A stretch of DNA of 64,000 nucleotides from Candidatus Tepidifontimicrobium thermophilum. GTDB taxonomy: Bacteria > Sysuimicrobiota > Sysuimicrobiia > Sysuimicrobiales > Sysuimicrobiaceae. This document shows positions 25,433-35,991 of this stretch, one piece after another. A program made the translations under genes and the position numbers. The DNA is taken from positions 1 through 64,000 of the forward strand of contig JAVKKH010000011.1 of NCBI GenBank assembly GCA_031296405.1, read 5' to 3'. The stretch's first letter is position 1. Each line of letters opens with the position of its first letter. Under the pieces are notes generated by a model, which was not told the DNA's origin, searched no databases, and worked only from the letters and a program-made list of their open reading frames with translations.

Positions 25433-27385
25433 ATGGCGGAGGCGCTGAGCGCGGCAGCGGGGCTGTTCCTGAGCCCCACGCGGCTTGGGATGCTGGTCCT
25501 GGGCAGCGGCGTGGGCCTGTTGATCGGCATCCTCCCGGGCATGGGCGGCATCGTGGCCGCGGCCATTTTGCTGCCCTTCATGCTGAAGCTGGAACCCGCG
25601 GCGGCCCTAGCCATGGTGACGGGCGCCCTGGCGGTGGTCCACACCTCCGACACCATCACGTCGGTGCTGATCGGTGCACCGGGCTCGGCGGCCGCGGTCC
25701 CCACGATGATGGAGGGGCACCCCATGGCCCGCCGCGGGGAGGCGGCACGGGCGCTGGCGGCGGCCTACCTGTCCAGTCTGGTGGGCGGGATCATCGGGGC
25801 CTTGGGTCTGACGGTGTCCATCCCCCTCGCGCGGCCGCTGGTGCTCTCCTTCGGGTCCCCGGAGCTGTTCATGCTGACCGTGCTGGGCGTTTCCTTCGCG
25901 GGCAGTCTGCTGGGCCGGGAGCCGCTGAAGGGACTCAGCGCGGGCCTGCTGGGTCTGCTGCTGGGCACCGTGGGTCCCGCGCCCGCGGCCGCGGAGGTCC
26001 GCTTCGCCTTCGGTCAGGTCTACCTCACCGACGGGATCGACCTGGCCCTGGTGGCCCTGGGCCTGTTCGGGGTGGCGGAGGTGGTGTCCCTGCTGGCCCG
26101 GGGTGGCGCTGTGGCGCAGCGGATGGAGCTGGGCCGTGGCTGGTGGCAGGGCGTGCTGGACGTCTGGCAGCACAGGTGGCTGGTGATCCGGGGGGCGCTG
26201 ATCGGCATGTGGGCCGGGGTGCTGCCCGCCATCGGGGCCACCGCAGGTACCCTGATGGCCTACGGCCACGCGGTGGCCACCAGCCGCGACCGGTCGCGGT
26301 TCGGCAAGGGCGACGTGCGGGGCATCATCGCGCCGGAGGCCGCCAACAACGCGGTGGAGGCCGGGGACCTGGTGCCAACCCTCCTGTTCGGCGTGCCGGG
26401 TGGGGCACCCTCAGCCATGATCCTGGGCGCCCTGCTGGCGTACGGGATTCTGCCAGGACCCCGGATCGTCACCCAGCACCTGGACCTCATCTACACCGTG
26501 GTATGGTCGTTCGCGCTGGCCAACGTGCTGGGGGCCGGCGTGATGTTCGCCACAAGCCCGCTGCTGGCGCGCCTCACGTACGTGCCCTTCAACCGGATCG
26601 CCCCGCCCATCGTCCTGGCCATGGTGCTCGCGGCCTTCCAGGAGACGCAACACTTCGGGGATTTGGTGTCCCTGGTGGCCCTCGGGGTGGCGGGCTACGC
26701 CCTGAAGGTCACGGGCTGGCCCCGGGGCCCCCTTCTCATCGGGTTCGTCCTCAGCAACCCCCTGGAACGCTACTACTTCCTCACCGTGAACCTCTACCCG
26801 CGGCCGGAGGACTGGCTGTTGCGGCCCGGGGTCGTGGTGATCGGCCTGCTGGTGGTGGCCCCGTTCGTGTGGAGCGCCTTCCGGTGGCTGCGCGAGGGGA
26901 CCCGCACCCGGCGGGAGACACCCCGCCAGCCGGCCGGGGCGTCGGCGGTGGCGACCGCGGTGGTGCTGGGCGTCTTCGGGTACGCCTGGTGGACCGCGCG
27001 GGGCTTCTTGCCGGATGCCGCCCTCATGCCGGTGTCCGTGGCTGCCGCGGGTACGGTCCTGACGGCGGTGCAGCTAGCGCGGGAGCTGCGGGGCCAAGGC
27101 AGTCCCGTGACGGACGAGGACGAGGTGGAGGCAGAGCCGGGTGCAGTGCGTGAGCGCGTGCGCCGGGCGGTCGCGTACCTCGTGAGCCTGGCGCTCTACG
27201 TGGCCGCCACGTGGTTTCTGGGCTTGCGGTGGGCGTCCGTGCTGTGGAGCCTGTGGGTTCTGGTGGGCGTGGCCCGGGTCCGCTGGCCGACAGCGGTCGC
27301 CTACGCGGCGCTGATGGTGGTGGGCCTGGACCTGCTGGCGTCCCTGCTGGGTGTGCACCTGCCCGAGGGGCGGCTCCGTCTGTAG
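25433..27385 (+). CDS. tripartite tricarboxylate transporter permease, fused TctA-TctB
   Basis: 650 residues. Positions 1 to about 490 are TctA: many membrane helices, the first conserved glycine motif GILPGMGG and the second, GVLPAIGATAGTLMAYGHA, plus PEAANNAVEAG and the FGVPGGAPSAMILGALL block. From about 505 a second module with four helices (ATAVVLGVFGYAWW, LMPVSVAAAGTVLTAVQ, YLVSLALYVAATWFLG, WVLVGVARVRWPTAVAYAALMV) is typical of TctB, the small subunit normally made separately. The fusion gives fixed 1:1 subunits. Start ATG with GGCGGAGGCG just before. Confidence 0.88.
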   Translation: MAEALSAAAGLFLSPTRLGMLVLGSGVGLLIGILPGMGGIVAAAILLPFMLKLEPAAALAMVTGALAVVHTSDTITSVLIGAPGSAAAVPTMMEGHPMARRGEAARALAAAYLSSLVGGIIGALGLTVSIPLARPLVLSFGSPELFMLTVLGVSFAGSLLGREPLKGLSAGLLGLLLGTVGPAPAAAEVRFAFGQVYLTDGIDLALVALGLFGVAEVVSLLARGGAVAQRMELGRGWWQGVLDVWQHRWLVIRGALIGMWAGVLPAIGATAGTLMAYGHAVATSRDRSRFGKGDVRGIIAPEAANNAVEAGDLVPTLLFGVPGGAPSAMILGALLAYGILPGPRIVTQHLDLIYTVVWSFALANVLGAGVMFATSPLLARLTYVPFNRIAPPIVLAMVLAAFQETQHFGDLVSLVALGVAGYALKVTGWPRGPLLIGFVLSNPLERYYFLTVNLYPRPEDWLLRPGVVVIGLLVVAPFVWSAFRWLREGTRTRRETPRQPAGASAVATAVVLGVFGYAWWTARGFLPDAALMPVSVAAAGTVLTAVQLARELRGQGSPVTDEDEVEAEPGAVRERVRRAVAYLVSLALYVAATWFLGLRWASVLWSLWVLVGVARVRWPTAVAYAALMVVGLDLLASLLGVHLPEGRLRL

Positions 27386-27419
27386 GCCCGGGCTCTCCCA
27401 CACACGGTCGGAGGGAACC

Positions 27420-29168
<1,749 letters not shown>

Positions 29169-29179
29169 GGAGGTGCGGC

Positions 29180-29509
29180 GTGTTCGTGGTGATGAACCGG
29201 ATCCCGGTGAGCCCGGAGTTCCAGGAAGCGTTCGAGGAACGCTTCCGCTCGCGGGCCCGGGAAGTGGACCGCATGCCGGGCTTCGTCCGGAACTGGGTGT
29301 TACGCCCCGTGGACCCGGAGGATCCTTACGTGGTCGTCACGGTGTGGCAGACCCGGGAGGCTTTCGAGGCGTGGACCCGCTCGGAGGCGTTCCAGCGGGG
29401 GCACGCGCGGTCCGGCAACCTCCCCCGCGAGGCCTTCCGCGGGCCCTCGAAACTGGAGCGTTACGAGTTGATCCTGGACTCCGCCGCGGAGGGCGACACC
29501 GGGGCCTGA
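29180..29509 (+). CDS. IsdG/HmoB-like antibiotic-biosynthesis-monooxygenase (ABM) domain protein
   Basis: 109 residues: FVVMNRIPVSPEFQEAFEERFRSR, VDRMPGFVRNWVLRP, YVVVTVWQTREAFEAWTRSEAF, and HARSG. This is the ABM fold of heme-degrading IsdG/HmoB proteins. The His in GHARSG sits where IsdG-type enzymes place the heme-ligand His, and the Asn/Trp positions also fit. GTG lies 3 bases after GAGGAGGTGCG. Last gene of the carboxylate operon (11 bases after the flavoprotein); a role in heme breakdown is family-based, and its link to carboxylate use is unclear. Confidence 0.8.
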   Translation: MFVVMNRIPVSPEFQEAFEERFRSRAREVDRMPGFVRNWVLRPVDPEDPYVVVTVWQTREAFEAWTRSEAFQRGHARSGNLPREAFRGPSKLERYELILDSAAEGDTGA

Positions 29510-29511
29510 GG

Positions 29512-29740
29512 TCGCCGGTCCCGGGGCTTGCGCCACAGGGCGTCCAACGACCGGGCACCTCCGCCCAGGAGGGCTAGGGCGAGCGCGGAACCCAGCAGCA
29601 GGGAGCGTCTCCCCGGTGAACAGGGTCGCTGGAAGCTGCGTGAGAAGGCTCAGGATCAGCGCCAGGCCCCCCAAGAACTCCAAAGCCGCCAGGAGCCACG
29701 CCAGCAGACCAGGGACGGAAACTGCAGGCTCGTGAGCCGC
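29512..29740 (-). pseudogene. DoxX-family membrane protein remnant
   Basis: The 319-base gap 29510-29828 holds no intact gene, but its minus strand encodes two blocks of a DoxX protein. From 29740, one frame reads HEPAVSVPG, LLAWLLAALEFLGGLALIL and SLLTQLPATLF, the central helices. From about 29620 another frame reads SLLLGSALALALLGGGARS then LDALWRKPRD, the typical DoxX C-terminus. About 35 residues between the blocks are lost, the frame is shifted, and the N-terminal helix is absent. No usable start is seen. A decayed gene. Confidence 0.65.
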
Positions 29741-29828
29741 CTACCACAATGCCGTCACGGGACGGGACTGGCCTGCGGACGGGCGGGTCCCGTATCCTGA
29801 GGGGGAGCGCGGGCTCGGGAGGTGCGGT

Positions 29829-30983
29829 GTGGGCGAGCCGGTGATCGTGGACGCAGTCCGCACGCCCATCGGCAAGCGGGGCGGGCTTCTGCGGGGCGTA
29901 CGGCCAGAGGTGCTCTACGCCACGGTGCTGGACGCCCTGGTGCAGCGCAACGGGATCCCGCCGGAGTGGGTGGACGACGTGATCACGGGCTGCGTGACCC
30001 AGGCCGGGGAGCAGGGCATGAACGTGGGGCGGCTGGCGGTCCTGTGTTCCTCCCTGGGCCACCGGGTCCCTGCGGTCACCCTGAGCCGCATGTGCGGGAG
30101 CAGCCAGCAGGCGGTGCACTTCGCCGCGCAGGCGATCGCCGCGGGCGACGCCCGGTTGGTGATCGCGGGTGGGGTGGAGTCCATGACGCGGGTCCCCATG
30201 TTCCTGGACATCGGGGACCTGAGGAATCTCAGCCCCGCGGCCCAGGAGAGGTACGAGCTGGTGCACCAGGGCGAGTCCGCGGAGCGCATCGCGGACCGGT
30301 ACGGGCTTTCCCGTCGGGAGCTGGACGAGTTCAGCTACACCAGCCACGTGCGGGCCGCGCGGGCCACCCAGGAGGGGCGGTTCCGCCAGCATCTGGTCCC
30401 CGTGGAAGGGCAGGATTCCGAGGGGCGGCCTGTGCGGGTGGAGCACGACGAAGGGATCCGGTTCGAGCCGTCCCTGGAGCGCATGCTGCAGCTCCCCCCG
30501 GTGTTCCGGCCGGACGGGCGGGTGACCGCGGGGAACAGCTCCCAGATCTCGGACGGCGCGGCCGCGGTCCTGGTGGCGGACCGGGAGTTCGCGCGGGCCC
30601 ATGGCCTCCGGGTACGGGCGCGGTTCCGGGCGCGGGTGGTGGTGGCCGGTGACCCGACCCTGCAGCTGATGGAGGTGGTGCCCGCCACCCGGGCGGCGCT
30701 GCAGCGCGCCGGCCTGAGCCTGAAGGACGTGGACGTGGTGGAGATCAACGAGGCGTTCGCCAGCGTGGTGTTGGGCTGGGCCCGGGAGCTGGAACCGGAC
30801 CTGGAGCGGGTGAACCCTAACGGCGGAGCCATCGCGCACGGCCACCCCCTGGGGGCCACGGGGGCGGTGCTCATGGCCAAGCTGGTGGACGAGCTGGACC
30901 GCCGCGAAGGGCAGTTCGGGCTGCAGGTGATGTGCATCGGCCACGGGATGGCCACGGCCACCGTGCTGGAGCGGGTGAGCTGA
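29829..30983 (+). CDS. thiolase (acetyl-CoA acetyltransferase / 3-ketoacyl-CoA thiolase)
   Basis: 384 residues. Thiolytic enzyme with nucleophilic Cys in LSRMCGSSQQAVHFAAQAI, GGVESMTRVPM, NEAFA, GGAIAHGHPLGATGA and the second catalytic Cys in VMCIGHGMA. The last motif normally reads C-x-G-G-G; here it is C-I-G-H-G, an unusual His that could tune the active site. GTG follows GGGAGGTGCG. The downstream ADP-forming acyl-CoA synthetase suggests the enzyme cleaves a 3-ketoacyl-CoA and feeds the resulting acyl-CoA into ATP production. Confidence 0.93.
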   Translation: MGEPVIVDAVRTPIGKRGGLLRGVRPEVLYATVLDALVQRNGIPPEWVDDVITGCVTQAGEQGMNVGRLAVLCSSLGHRVPAVTLSRMCGSSQQAVHFAAQAIAAGDARLVIAGGVESMTRVPMFLDIGDLRNLSPAAQERYELVHQGESAERIADRYGLSRRELDEFSYTSHVRAARATQEGRFRQHLVPVEGQDSEGRPVRVEHDEGIRFEPSLERMLQLPPVFRPDGRVTAGNSSQISDGAAAVLVADREFARAHGLRVRARFRARVVVAGDPTLQLMEVVPATRAALQRAGLSLKDVDVVEINEAFASVVLGWARELEPDLERVNPNGGAIAHGHPLGATGAVLMAKLVDELDRREGQFGLQVMCIGHGMATATVLERVS

Positions 30984-30990
30984 CCGCCTG

Positions 30991-32430
30991 ATGGCGCACG
31001 CGCACGGCCCAGCACCCCAGGGGCTGGATGCTTTCTTCGCGCCGCGGGGCGTGGCGGTGGTGGGAGCCTCCGCGGAGCCCGGGGGACCCGGCCACCAGAT
31101 CGTGGCGCAGCTGCAGCGGACCCACTACCCGGGCGGGATTTACCCCGTGAACCCGCGCGCCACCGAGGTGCTGGGGCTGCCTTGTTACCCCAGCGTGCTT
31201 CAAGTACCCGGCCCGGTAGACCTGGCGGTGGTGGTGGTCCCCGCAGCCGCGTGCCTCGTGGTGGCCGCCCAGCTGGCCGCCCGCAGGCACCAACGGGGCG
31301 ACGCCGCCGCGGCGGTGGTGGTCTCGGGGGGCTTCGCGGAGGTCGGGGATGCGGGGCGGCAGCTACAGGACCAGCTGGTCCGCACGCTCCGCACCGCGGG
31401 CATCCGGCTGGTGGGGCCCAACTGCGTGGGGGTCGCGGACGCTCACGTGGGGCTCACCACCAGCTTCGACCTGGGTCCGTACCCTGCAGGAGGGGCTTCC
31501 CTGCTCAGCCAGAGCGGGGCCTTCGCCATGTCCTTCCTCCAGTGGGCGCGGCCGTTGGAGATGGTGGGCCTGTGCAAGCTGGCCTCCGTGGGCAACATGG
31601 CGGACGTCACCCTCACCGAGCTGCTGGCGTACCTCGCCGACGACCGGTGCACGCGGGTGGTGGGCGTCTACCTGGAGGGGGTGGCGGACGCGCGCGCCTT
31701 CGTGCAGACCGCTGCCCGGGTCGGCCGGGACAAGCCCGTGGTGGTGCTCAAGCCGGGGCGCACCGAGCAGGGGGCGCGCGCAGCCCACAGCCACACGGCC
31801 TCCGTGGCCAGCGCGGACGCCATCTACGACGGGGCGTTCCGGCAGGCGGGGGTGGTGCGGGCGCGGACGGTGTCGGAGTTCTACGGCGCCGTGCGGGCCT
31901 TCGAGCGGCTGCCCCTGCCCCCTGGCAACCGGGTGGCGGTCCTGAGTGCGGTGGGCGGGCCGGGCACCATCTGCGTGGACGAGGTGGCCGCTCAGCCCGG
32001 CCTGCAGCTCGCCCACTTCTCGCCGCGGACGCGGGAGAGACTGGGAGCGGTGCTGTCGAACCTGGCCGCGGTGGGACAGCCGGAAGGATACGTGGACATG
32101 ACCGGCGCGGTGGTGGCGCACACGCACGGGGACGCGCTGCGGATCCTCCTGGAGGACGAGGGCGTGGACGCAGTGGTCCTCCTGACGCCTCCCCCGGCGT
32201 TTTTGGACGAGGAAGAGGTGGCTCGGTCCGTCTTCCAGGCGTACCGGGACCAGCCCGAGGGCCGGCGGAAGCCCGTCCTCGCGGTGATCACCTTCGGGGA
32301 CGCGGCCCTGGCGGCGCGCCGGATTTTGGAGAAGGGAGGTCTGTGCACCTTCGAGTTCCCTGAGGAGGCGGTGCGGGTGCTGGCCCGGATGGTGGAGTAC
32401 GCGCGCGCCCGGGAGCGGCTGCGGTCGTGA
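30991..32430 (+). CDS. ADP-forming acyl-CoA (acetyl-CoA) synthetase, alpha subunit
   Basis: 479 residues. Domains: CoA-binding Rossmann fold (FFAPRGVAVVGAS...YPVNPRATEVLG), then two ligase-CoA-like domains. The phospho-accepting histidine lies in AHSHTASVAS (about His268), corresponding to the phosphohistidine of archaeal ACD. Together with the ATP-grasp beta subunit it makes ATP from acyl-CoA, ADP and phosphate. The stop overlaps the start of the beta-subunit gene by 4 bases (GTGA). A fused form is common in bacteria; here the subunits are separate, as in archaea. Confidence 0.9.
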   Translation: MAHAHGPAPQGLDAFFAPRGVAVVGASAEPGGPGHQIVAQLQRTHYPGGIYPVNPRATEVLGLPCYPSVLQVPGPVDLAVVVVPAAACLVVAAQLAARRHQRGDAAAAVVVSGGFAEVGDAGRQLQDQLVRTLRTAGIRLVGPNCVGVADAHVGLTTSFDLGPYPAGGASLLSQSGAFAMSFLQWARPLEMVGLCKLASVGNMADVTLTELLAYLADDRCTRVVGVYLEGVADARAFVQTAARVGRDKPVVVLKPGRTEQGARAAHSHTASVASADAIYDGAFRQAGVVRARTVSEFYGAVRAFERLPLPPGNRVAVLSAVGGPGTICVDEVAAQPGLQLAHFSPRTRERLGAVLSNLAAVGQPEGYVDMTGAVVAHTHGDALRILLEDEGVDAVVLLTPPPAFLDEEEVARSVFQAYRDQPEGRRKPVLAVITFGDAALAARRILEKGGLCTFEFPEEAVRVLARMVEYARARERLRS

Positions 32431-33134
32431 GCCACCCGGTGGTGGATCGGGCGCTGCGGGAGGGGCGAGACGCCCTGCGGGAGTGGGAGGCGTACGAGCT
32501 GTGCGATGCGTACGGGATCCCGCACCCCCGCTGGGAGCTGGCCAACACCGAGGAGGAGGCCGTAGCGGCGTCCCTGAGGTTGGGTAACCCCGTGGTGCTG
32601 AAGGTGTCCAGCCTGGACGTGCTGCACAAGTCGGACGTCGGGGGGGTGCTGGTGGGCCTGCGGGGCGAGCAGGAGGTCCGGGACGGCTTCCGCCGGCTGC
32701 GGGAGGAGGTGGCGCGGCGGGCTGCGCACGCGCGGTGGGAGGGCGTGCTGGTCCAGCCCTTGGTCGCCGGCACCGCGGAGGTGGTGGTGGGAGGGCTTCG
32801 GGATCCCCAGTTCGGCCCCGTGGTGGTGGTGGGCTCGGGCGGCGTGCTGGTGGAGGTCCTGCGGGACGTGGCGTTCCGCCTGGCTCCCCTGGACCGGGCG
32901 GAGGCGTTGCGTCAGATCCAGCAGACCGCGTGCTACCGGCTGCTGCAGGGGGCACGGGGCCGGCCGCCCGCGGACCTCGAGGCGGTAGCGGACGTCCTGG
33001 TTCGGGCCGGACAGCTCCTTCTGTCCGAACCCCACGTGCGAGAGCTGGACCTCAACCCCGTGGTGGCAGGGCCTGAGGGCTGCTGGGCGGTGGACGCGCG
33101 GGTGCTCCTGGACCCCTCCGGCTACACGTCGTAG
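32427..33134 (+). CDS. ADP-forming acyl-CoA synthetase, beta subunit (ATP-grasp)
   Basis: 235 residues, an ATP-grasp_5 domain: [23 protein letters not shown] binds [36 protein letters not shown] contains the metal and phosphate-shuttle residues, and RELDLNPVV ends the active site. It phosphorylates ADP using the phosphohistidine of the alpha subunit. GTG start inside the alpha-subunit stop. Its 3' end overlaps glnA on the other strand by 13 bases. Confidence 0.9.
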   Translation: MSHPVVDRALREGRDALREWEAYELCDAYGIPHPRWELANTEEEAVAASLRLGNPVVLKVSSLDVLHKSDVGGVLVGLRGEQEVRDGFRRLREEVARRAAHARWEGVLVQPLVAGTAEVVVGGLRDPQFGPVVVVGSGGVLVEVLRDVAFRLAPLDRAEALRQIQQTACYRLLQGARGRPPADLEAVADVLVRAGQLLLSEPHVRELDLNPVVAGPEGCWAVDARVLLDPSGYTS

Positions 33135-34576
33135 TACAGGTAGAACTCCGACGGGTGCGGCCGCAGGCGGATGTAGTCCACCTCCCGCTTGCGCTTGTAG
33201 GTGATCCACGTCTCGATGAGGTCCTCCGTGAACACCCCTCCCCGCAGGAGGAACTCGTGGTCCTCCTCCAGGGCCCGCAACGACTCTTCCAGGGACCCGG
33301 GCACCTGCCGCACGTGCTTGGCCTCTTCAGGAGGTAGCTCGTACAGGTCCACGTCCATGGGGGGTCCGGGGTCGATGCGGTTCAGGATGCCATCGAGCCC
33401 CGCCATCAGCATGGCCGCGAACGCGAGGTACGGGTTGCAGCTGGGGTCCGGGGGCCGGTACTCGATCCGCTTGGACTTGGGGCTGGCGGAGTACACGGGG
33501 ATCCGGATGGCCGCACTGCGGTTCCGCTGCGAGTACACGAGGTTCACGGGCGCCTCGTAGCCCGGCACCAGCCTGCGGTAGGAGTTGGTGGTGGGCGCGC
33601 AGAAGGCCAGCAGCGCCGGCGAGTGCTTCAGCAGGCCCCCGATGTAGTACAGGGCCAGCTCGCTCAGCTGCGCGTAGCCGCGCGGGTCGTAGAACAGGTT
33701 GCGGCCCTCGTACCACAGGCTCTGGTGCGTGTGCATGCCGCTCCCGTTGTCGCCGAACAGGGGCTTGGGCATAAAGGTGGCGGTCTTCAGGTGCTCGCGG
33801 GCGAAGGTCTTGACCAGGTACTTGTACATCTGGACCCGGTCCGCCATCTCCGTGAGGGTGGAAAAACGCATGTCGATCTCACACTGCCCTGCGGTGGCCA
33901 CCTCGTGGTGGTGCACCTCCACCTCCACGCCGGCCTCCCGCATCTTCCGCACCAGCTGGGACCGGAACTCCTGCAGGCTGTCCGTGGGCGGGACGGGGAA
34001 GTAGCCCTCCTTGTACCGGGGCTTGTAGCCCAGGTTGGGACGCTCCTCCCGTCCGGTGTTCCACGCGCCCTCCGCGGAGTCCACGAAGTAGTACCCGCAG
34101 TGGACGTTCTGTTCGAACCGCACGTCGTCGAACACGAAGAACTCCGCCTCGGGGCCCCAGTAGCTGGTGGTGGCGACGCCCGTGCGGACCAGGTAGTCCT
34201 CCGCCCGCTGCGCCACTCCCCGCGGGTCCCGGCTGTACCGCTCCCGGGTGATGGGGTCGTACACGTCGCAGACCAGGATCAGGGTGGGGGTCTTGGCCAT
34301 GGGGTCCACCCGGGCGGTCCGCGGGTCAGGGACGAGGATCATGTCGCTCTCGTGGATGTCCTGGAACCCGCGGATGCTGCTGCCGTCGAAGCCCACCCCG
34401 TCCCCGAACAGGTCCTCCGACAGCTCCTCCACGGGTACCGAGAAGTGCTGCCAGCCGCCCACCAGGTCCGTGAACCGCAGGTCCACCATCTGGATCCCGC
34501 GGCGCTCGCACAGCTCCAGCACGTCCTCGGGGGTGGCGACCGGCTGCTCGCGGGCTCGTTGACGGACCACCGCCAT
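33122..34576 (-). CDS. glnA: glutamine synthetase type I (GSI-beta)
   Basis: 484 residues. Makes glutamine from glutamate, ammonia and ATP as a dodecamer. Motifs: the latch DGSSIRGF, metal/substrate strands [35 protein letters not shown], and ATP motif [19 protein letters not shown]; the Tyr in [10 protein letters not shown] (Tyr412) is the adenylylation position in GSI-beta enzymes. ATG follows GAGGAGGGCGCC. It is the last gene of a four-gene set with amtB, an unknown membrane protein and a flotillin. No glnB/glnK or glnE lies in the window. Confidence 0.97.
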   Translation of the reverse strand: MAVVRQRAREQPVATPEDVLELCERRGIQMVDLRFTDLVGGWQHFSVPVEELSEDLFGDGVGFDGSSIRGFQDIHESDMILVPDPRTARVDPMAKTPTLILVCDVYDPITRERYSRDPRGVAQRAEDYLVRTGVATTSYWGPEAEFFVFDDVRFEQNVHCGYYFVDSAEGAWNTGREERPNLGYKPRYKEGYFPVPPTDSLQEFRSQLVRKMREAGVEVEVHHHEVATAGQCEIDMRFSTLTEMADRVQMYKYLVKTFAREHLKTATFMPKPLFGDNGSGMHTHQSLWYEGRNLFYDPRGYAQLSELALYYIGGLLKHSPALLAFCAPTTNSYRRLVPGYEAPVNLVYSQRNRSAAIRIPVYSASPKSKRIEYRPPDPSCNPYLAFAAMLMAGLDGILNRIDPGPPMDVDLYELPPEEAKHVRQVPGSLEESLRALEEDHEFLLRGGVFTEDLIETWITYKRKREVDYIRLRPHPSEFYLYYDV

Positions 34577-34586
34577 GGCGCCCTCC

Positions 34587-35978
34587 TCAGGACTGCGGCC
34601 CGGGGGATGCCGCTTGGGCTGCGGGCTCCGCCCGGCGTAGGTCGGGGACTCGCTCCAGCAGCTGCTCCAGCTTCACGCCGGTGAGGGACTCCACGAGGGT
34701 CGGCAGCTGGGCCACCACCCGGGCCACGTCCGCGGGGATCCGGGACACCCCGGCGCCGGAGGCGTCCGCGTTCACCACCACGATGCGCTCGGTCCTCGCG
34801 AGAGGCTCGGACACCGCCCGGGCCAGCTCGGGCAGGACCCGCACGATGAGCTCGGTGATCGCCGCCTCGTTGTATTGGCTCCACGACTCCGCCTTCTTCC
34901 GCATGGCCTCCGCTTCCGCCAACCCCTTCAGCCGGATGACCTCCGCCTCCGCGGCGCCCTGGGCCTTGATCTCCTCCGCCCGCCCGATCCCCTCGGCTTC
35001 CAGACGGTAACGTTCTGCCTCCGCCAGCACCTCCGTCCGCTGGCGCTCCACCTCGGCCGGCTTGAGGACGGTGGCCAGCAGCTCCTTCTCCTTGCGGGCC
35101 ACCTCCCGTTCCTCCAGCTCCACGAGCTTCTCCCGCTCCACGATGCCCACCTGGATCTCCTCCGCCTTCACCCGCTGGGCGATGCGGTAGCGGTGGAGGT
35201 CGTAGCTCAGATCCGCCTCCGCCCGCTTGGCCTTGACCTCCGCCTCGTACTCTGCCTTCTTCAGCTCCATGTCCCGCTGCGCCTGGGCGATGGCGGTCTC
35301 CGCCTGGAAACGCGCCTGCTGCGCCTCCTTCTCCGCCTCCGCCTCCCCCTTCACCGCGTCCCGCTTCACCTGGGCGATGCGGGGCCGTGCCAGGGCCTCT
35401 AGGTACCCCTGGCTGTCGGTCACGTTGCGGATGGTGAGGGAGACGATCTCCATGCCCATCTTGTGCAGGTCCTCGCTCGCGGCCTCCCGGACGCGGCGCG
35501 CCAGCTCCGAACGGCCCCGGTAGATCTCCTCCACCGTGAGGGTTCCCAGGACCGCCCGCATGTGGCCCTCCAGGGTCTGCAACACCGTCCGCATCACGTC
35601 GTCCCGGGAGCGGGAGAGGAACTGCTCCGCGGCGACCGCGATGCTGTCCTCGTCGCCCCGGATCTTCACCTGGGCCACCCCGTCCACGGTGACGGGGATG
35701 GCGTTCACCGTGTACACCTCCGGGGTGCGGACCTCCAGGGTCATGAGTTCCAACGACATGCGCTGCACCTTCTCCTTGATGGGCCACACGAAGGTGCCGC
35801 CGCCGTGCACCAGCCGGTAGCCCACGGTCCGCCGCCGGCCGTCCGGCCCTGTCACCGTCCTCCGCCGCCCGGAGATGATGAGCACCTCGTTGGGGCCCAC
35901 CTTCGTGTACCGGACCGCCCACACCACCCCGGCGGCGGTGGCCAGCAGGATCAGGACAACCCACCACACCCAGGTCAC
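34587..35978 (-). CDS. flotillin-like SPFH-domain protein
   Basis: About 463 residues: one N-terminal membrane segment ([15 protein letters not shown]), an SPFH/PHB domain (about 30-200, with [11 protein letters not shown] and [17 protein letters not shown]), then a long Glu/Ala/Arg-rich coiled coil with the flotillin EA-repeat character ([27 protein letters not shown]), and a C-terminal region with [26 protein letters not shown]. Flotillins form large membrane scaffolds in functional microdomains. The GTG at 35978 is 8 bases from GAGGAGG and is preferred to that at 35987. The usual partner NfeD is absent; instead, an unknown membrane protein lies directly upstream. Confidence 0.92.
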   Translation of the reverse strand: MTWVWWVVLILLATAAGVVWAVRYTKVGPNEVLIISGRRRTVTGPDGRRRTVGYRLVHGGGTFVWPIKEKVQRMSLELMTLEVRTPEVYTVNAIPVTVDGVAQVKIRGDEDSIAVAAEQFLSRSRDDVMRTVLQTLEGHMRAVLGTLTVEEIYRGRSELARRVREAASEDLHKMGMEIVSLTIRNVTDSQGYLEALARPRIAQVKRDAVKGEAEAEKEAQQARFQAETAIAQAQRDMELKKAEYEAEVKAKRAEADLSYDLHRYRIAQRVKAEEIQVGIVEREKLVELEEREVARKEKELLATVLKPAEVERQRTEVLAEAERYRLEAEGIGRAEEIKAQGAAEAEVIRLKGLAEAEAMRKKAESWSQYNEAAITELIVRVLPELARAVSEPLARTERIVVVNADASGAGVSRIPADVARVVAQLPTLVESLTGVKLEQLLERVPDLRRAEPAAQAASPGPQS

Positions 35979-35991
35979 GTCGACCACCTCC

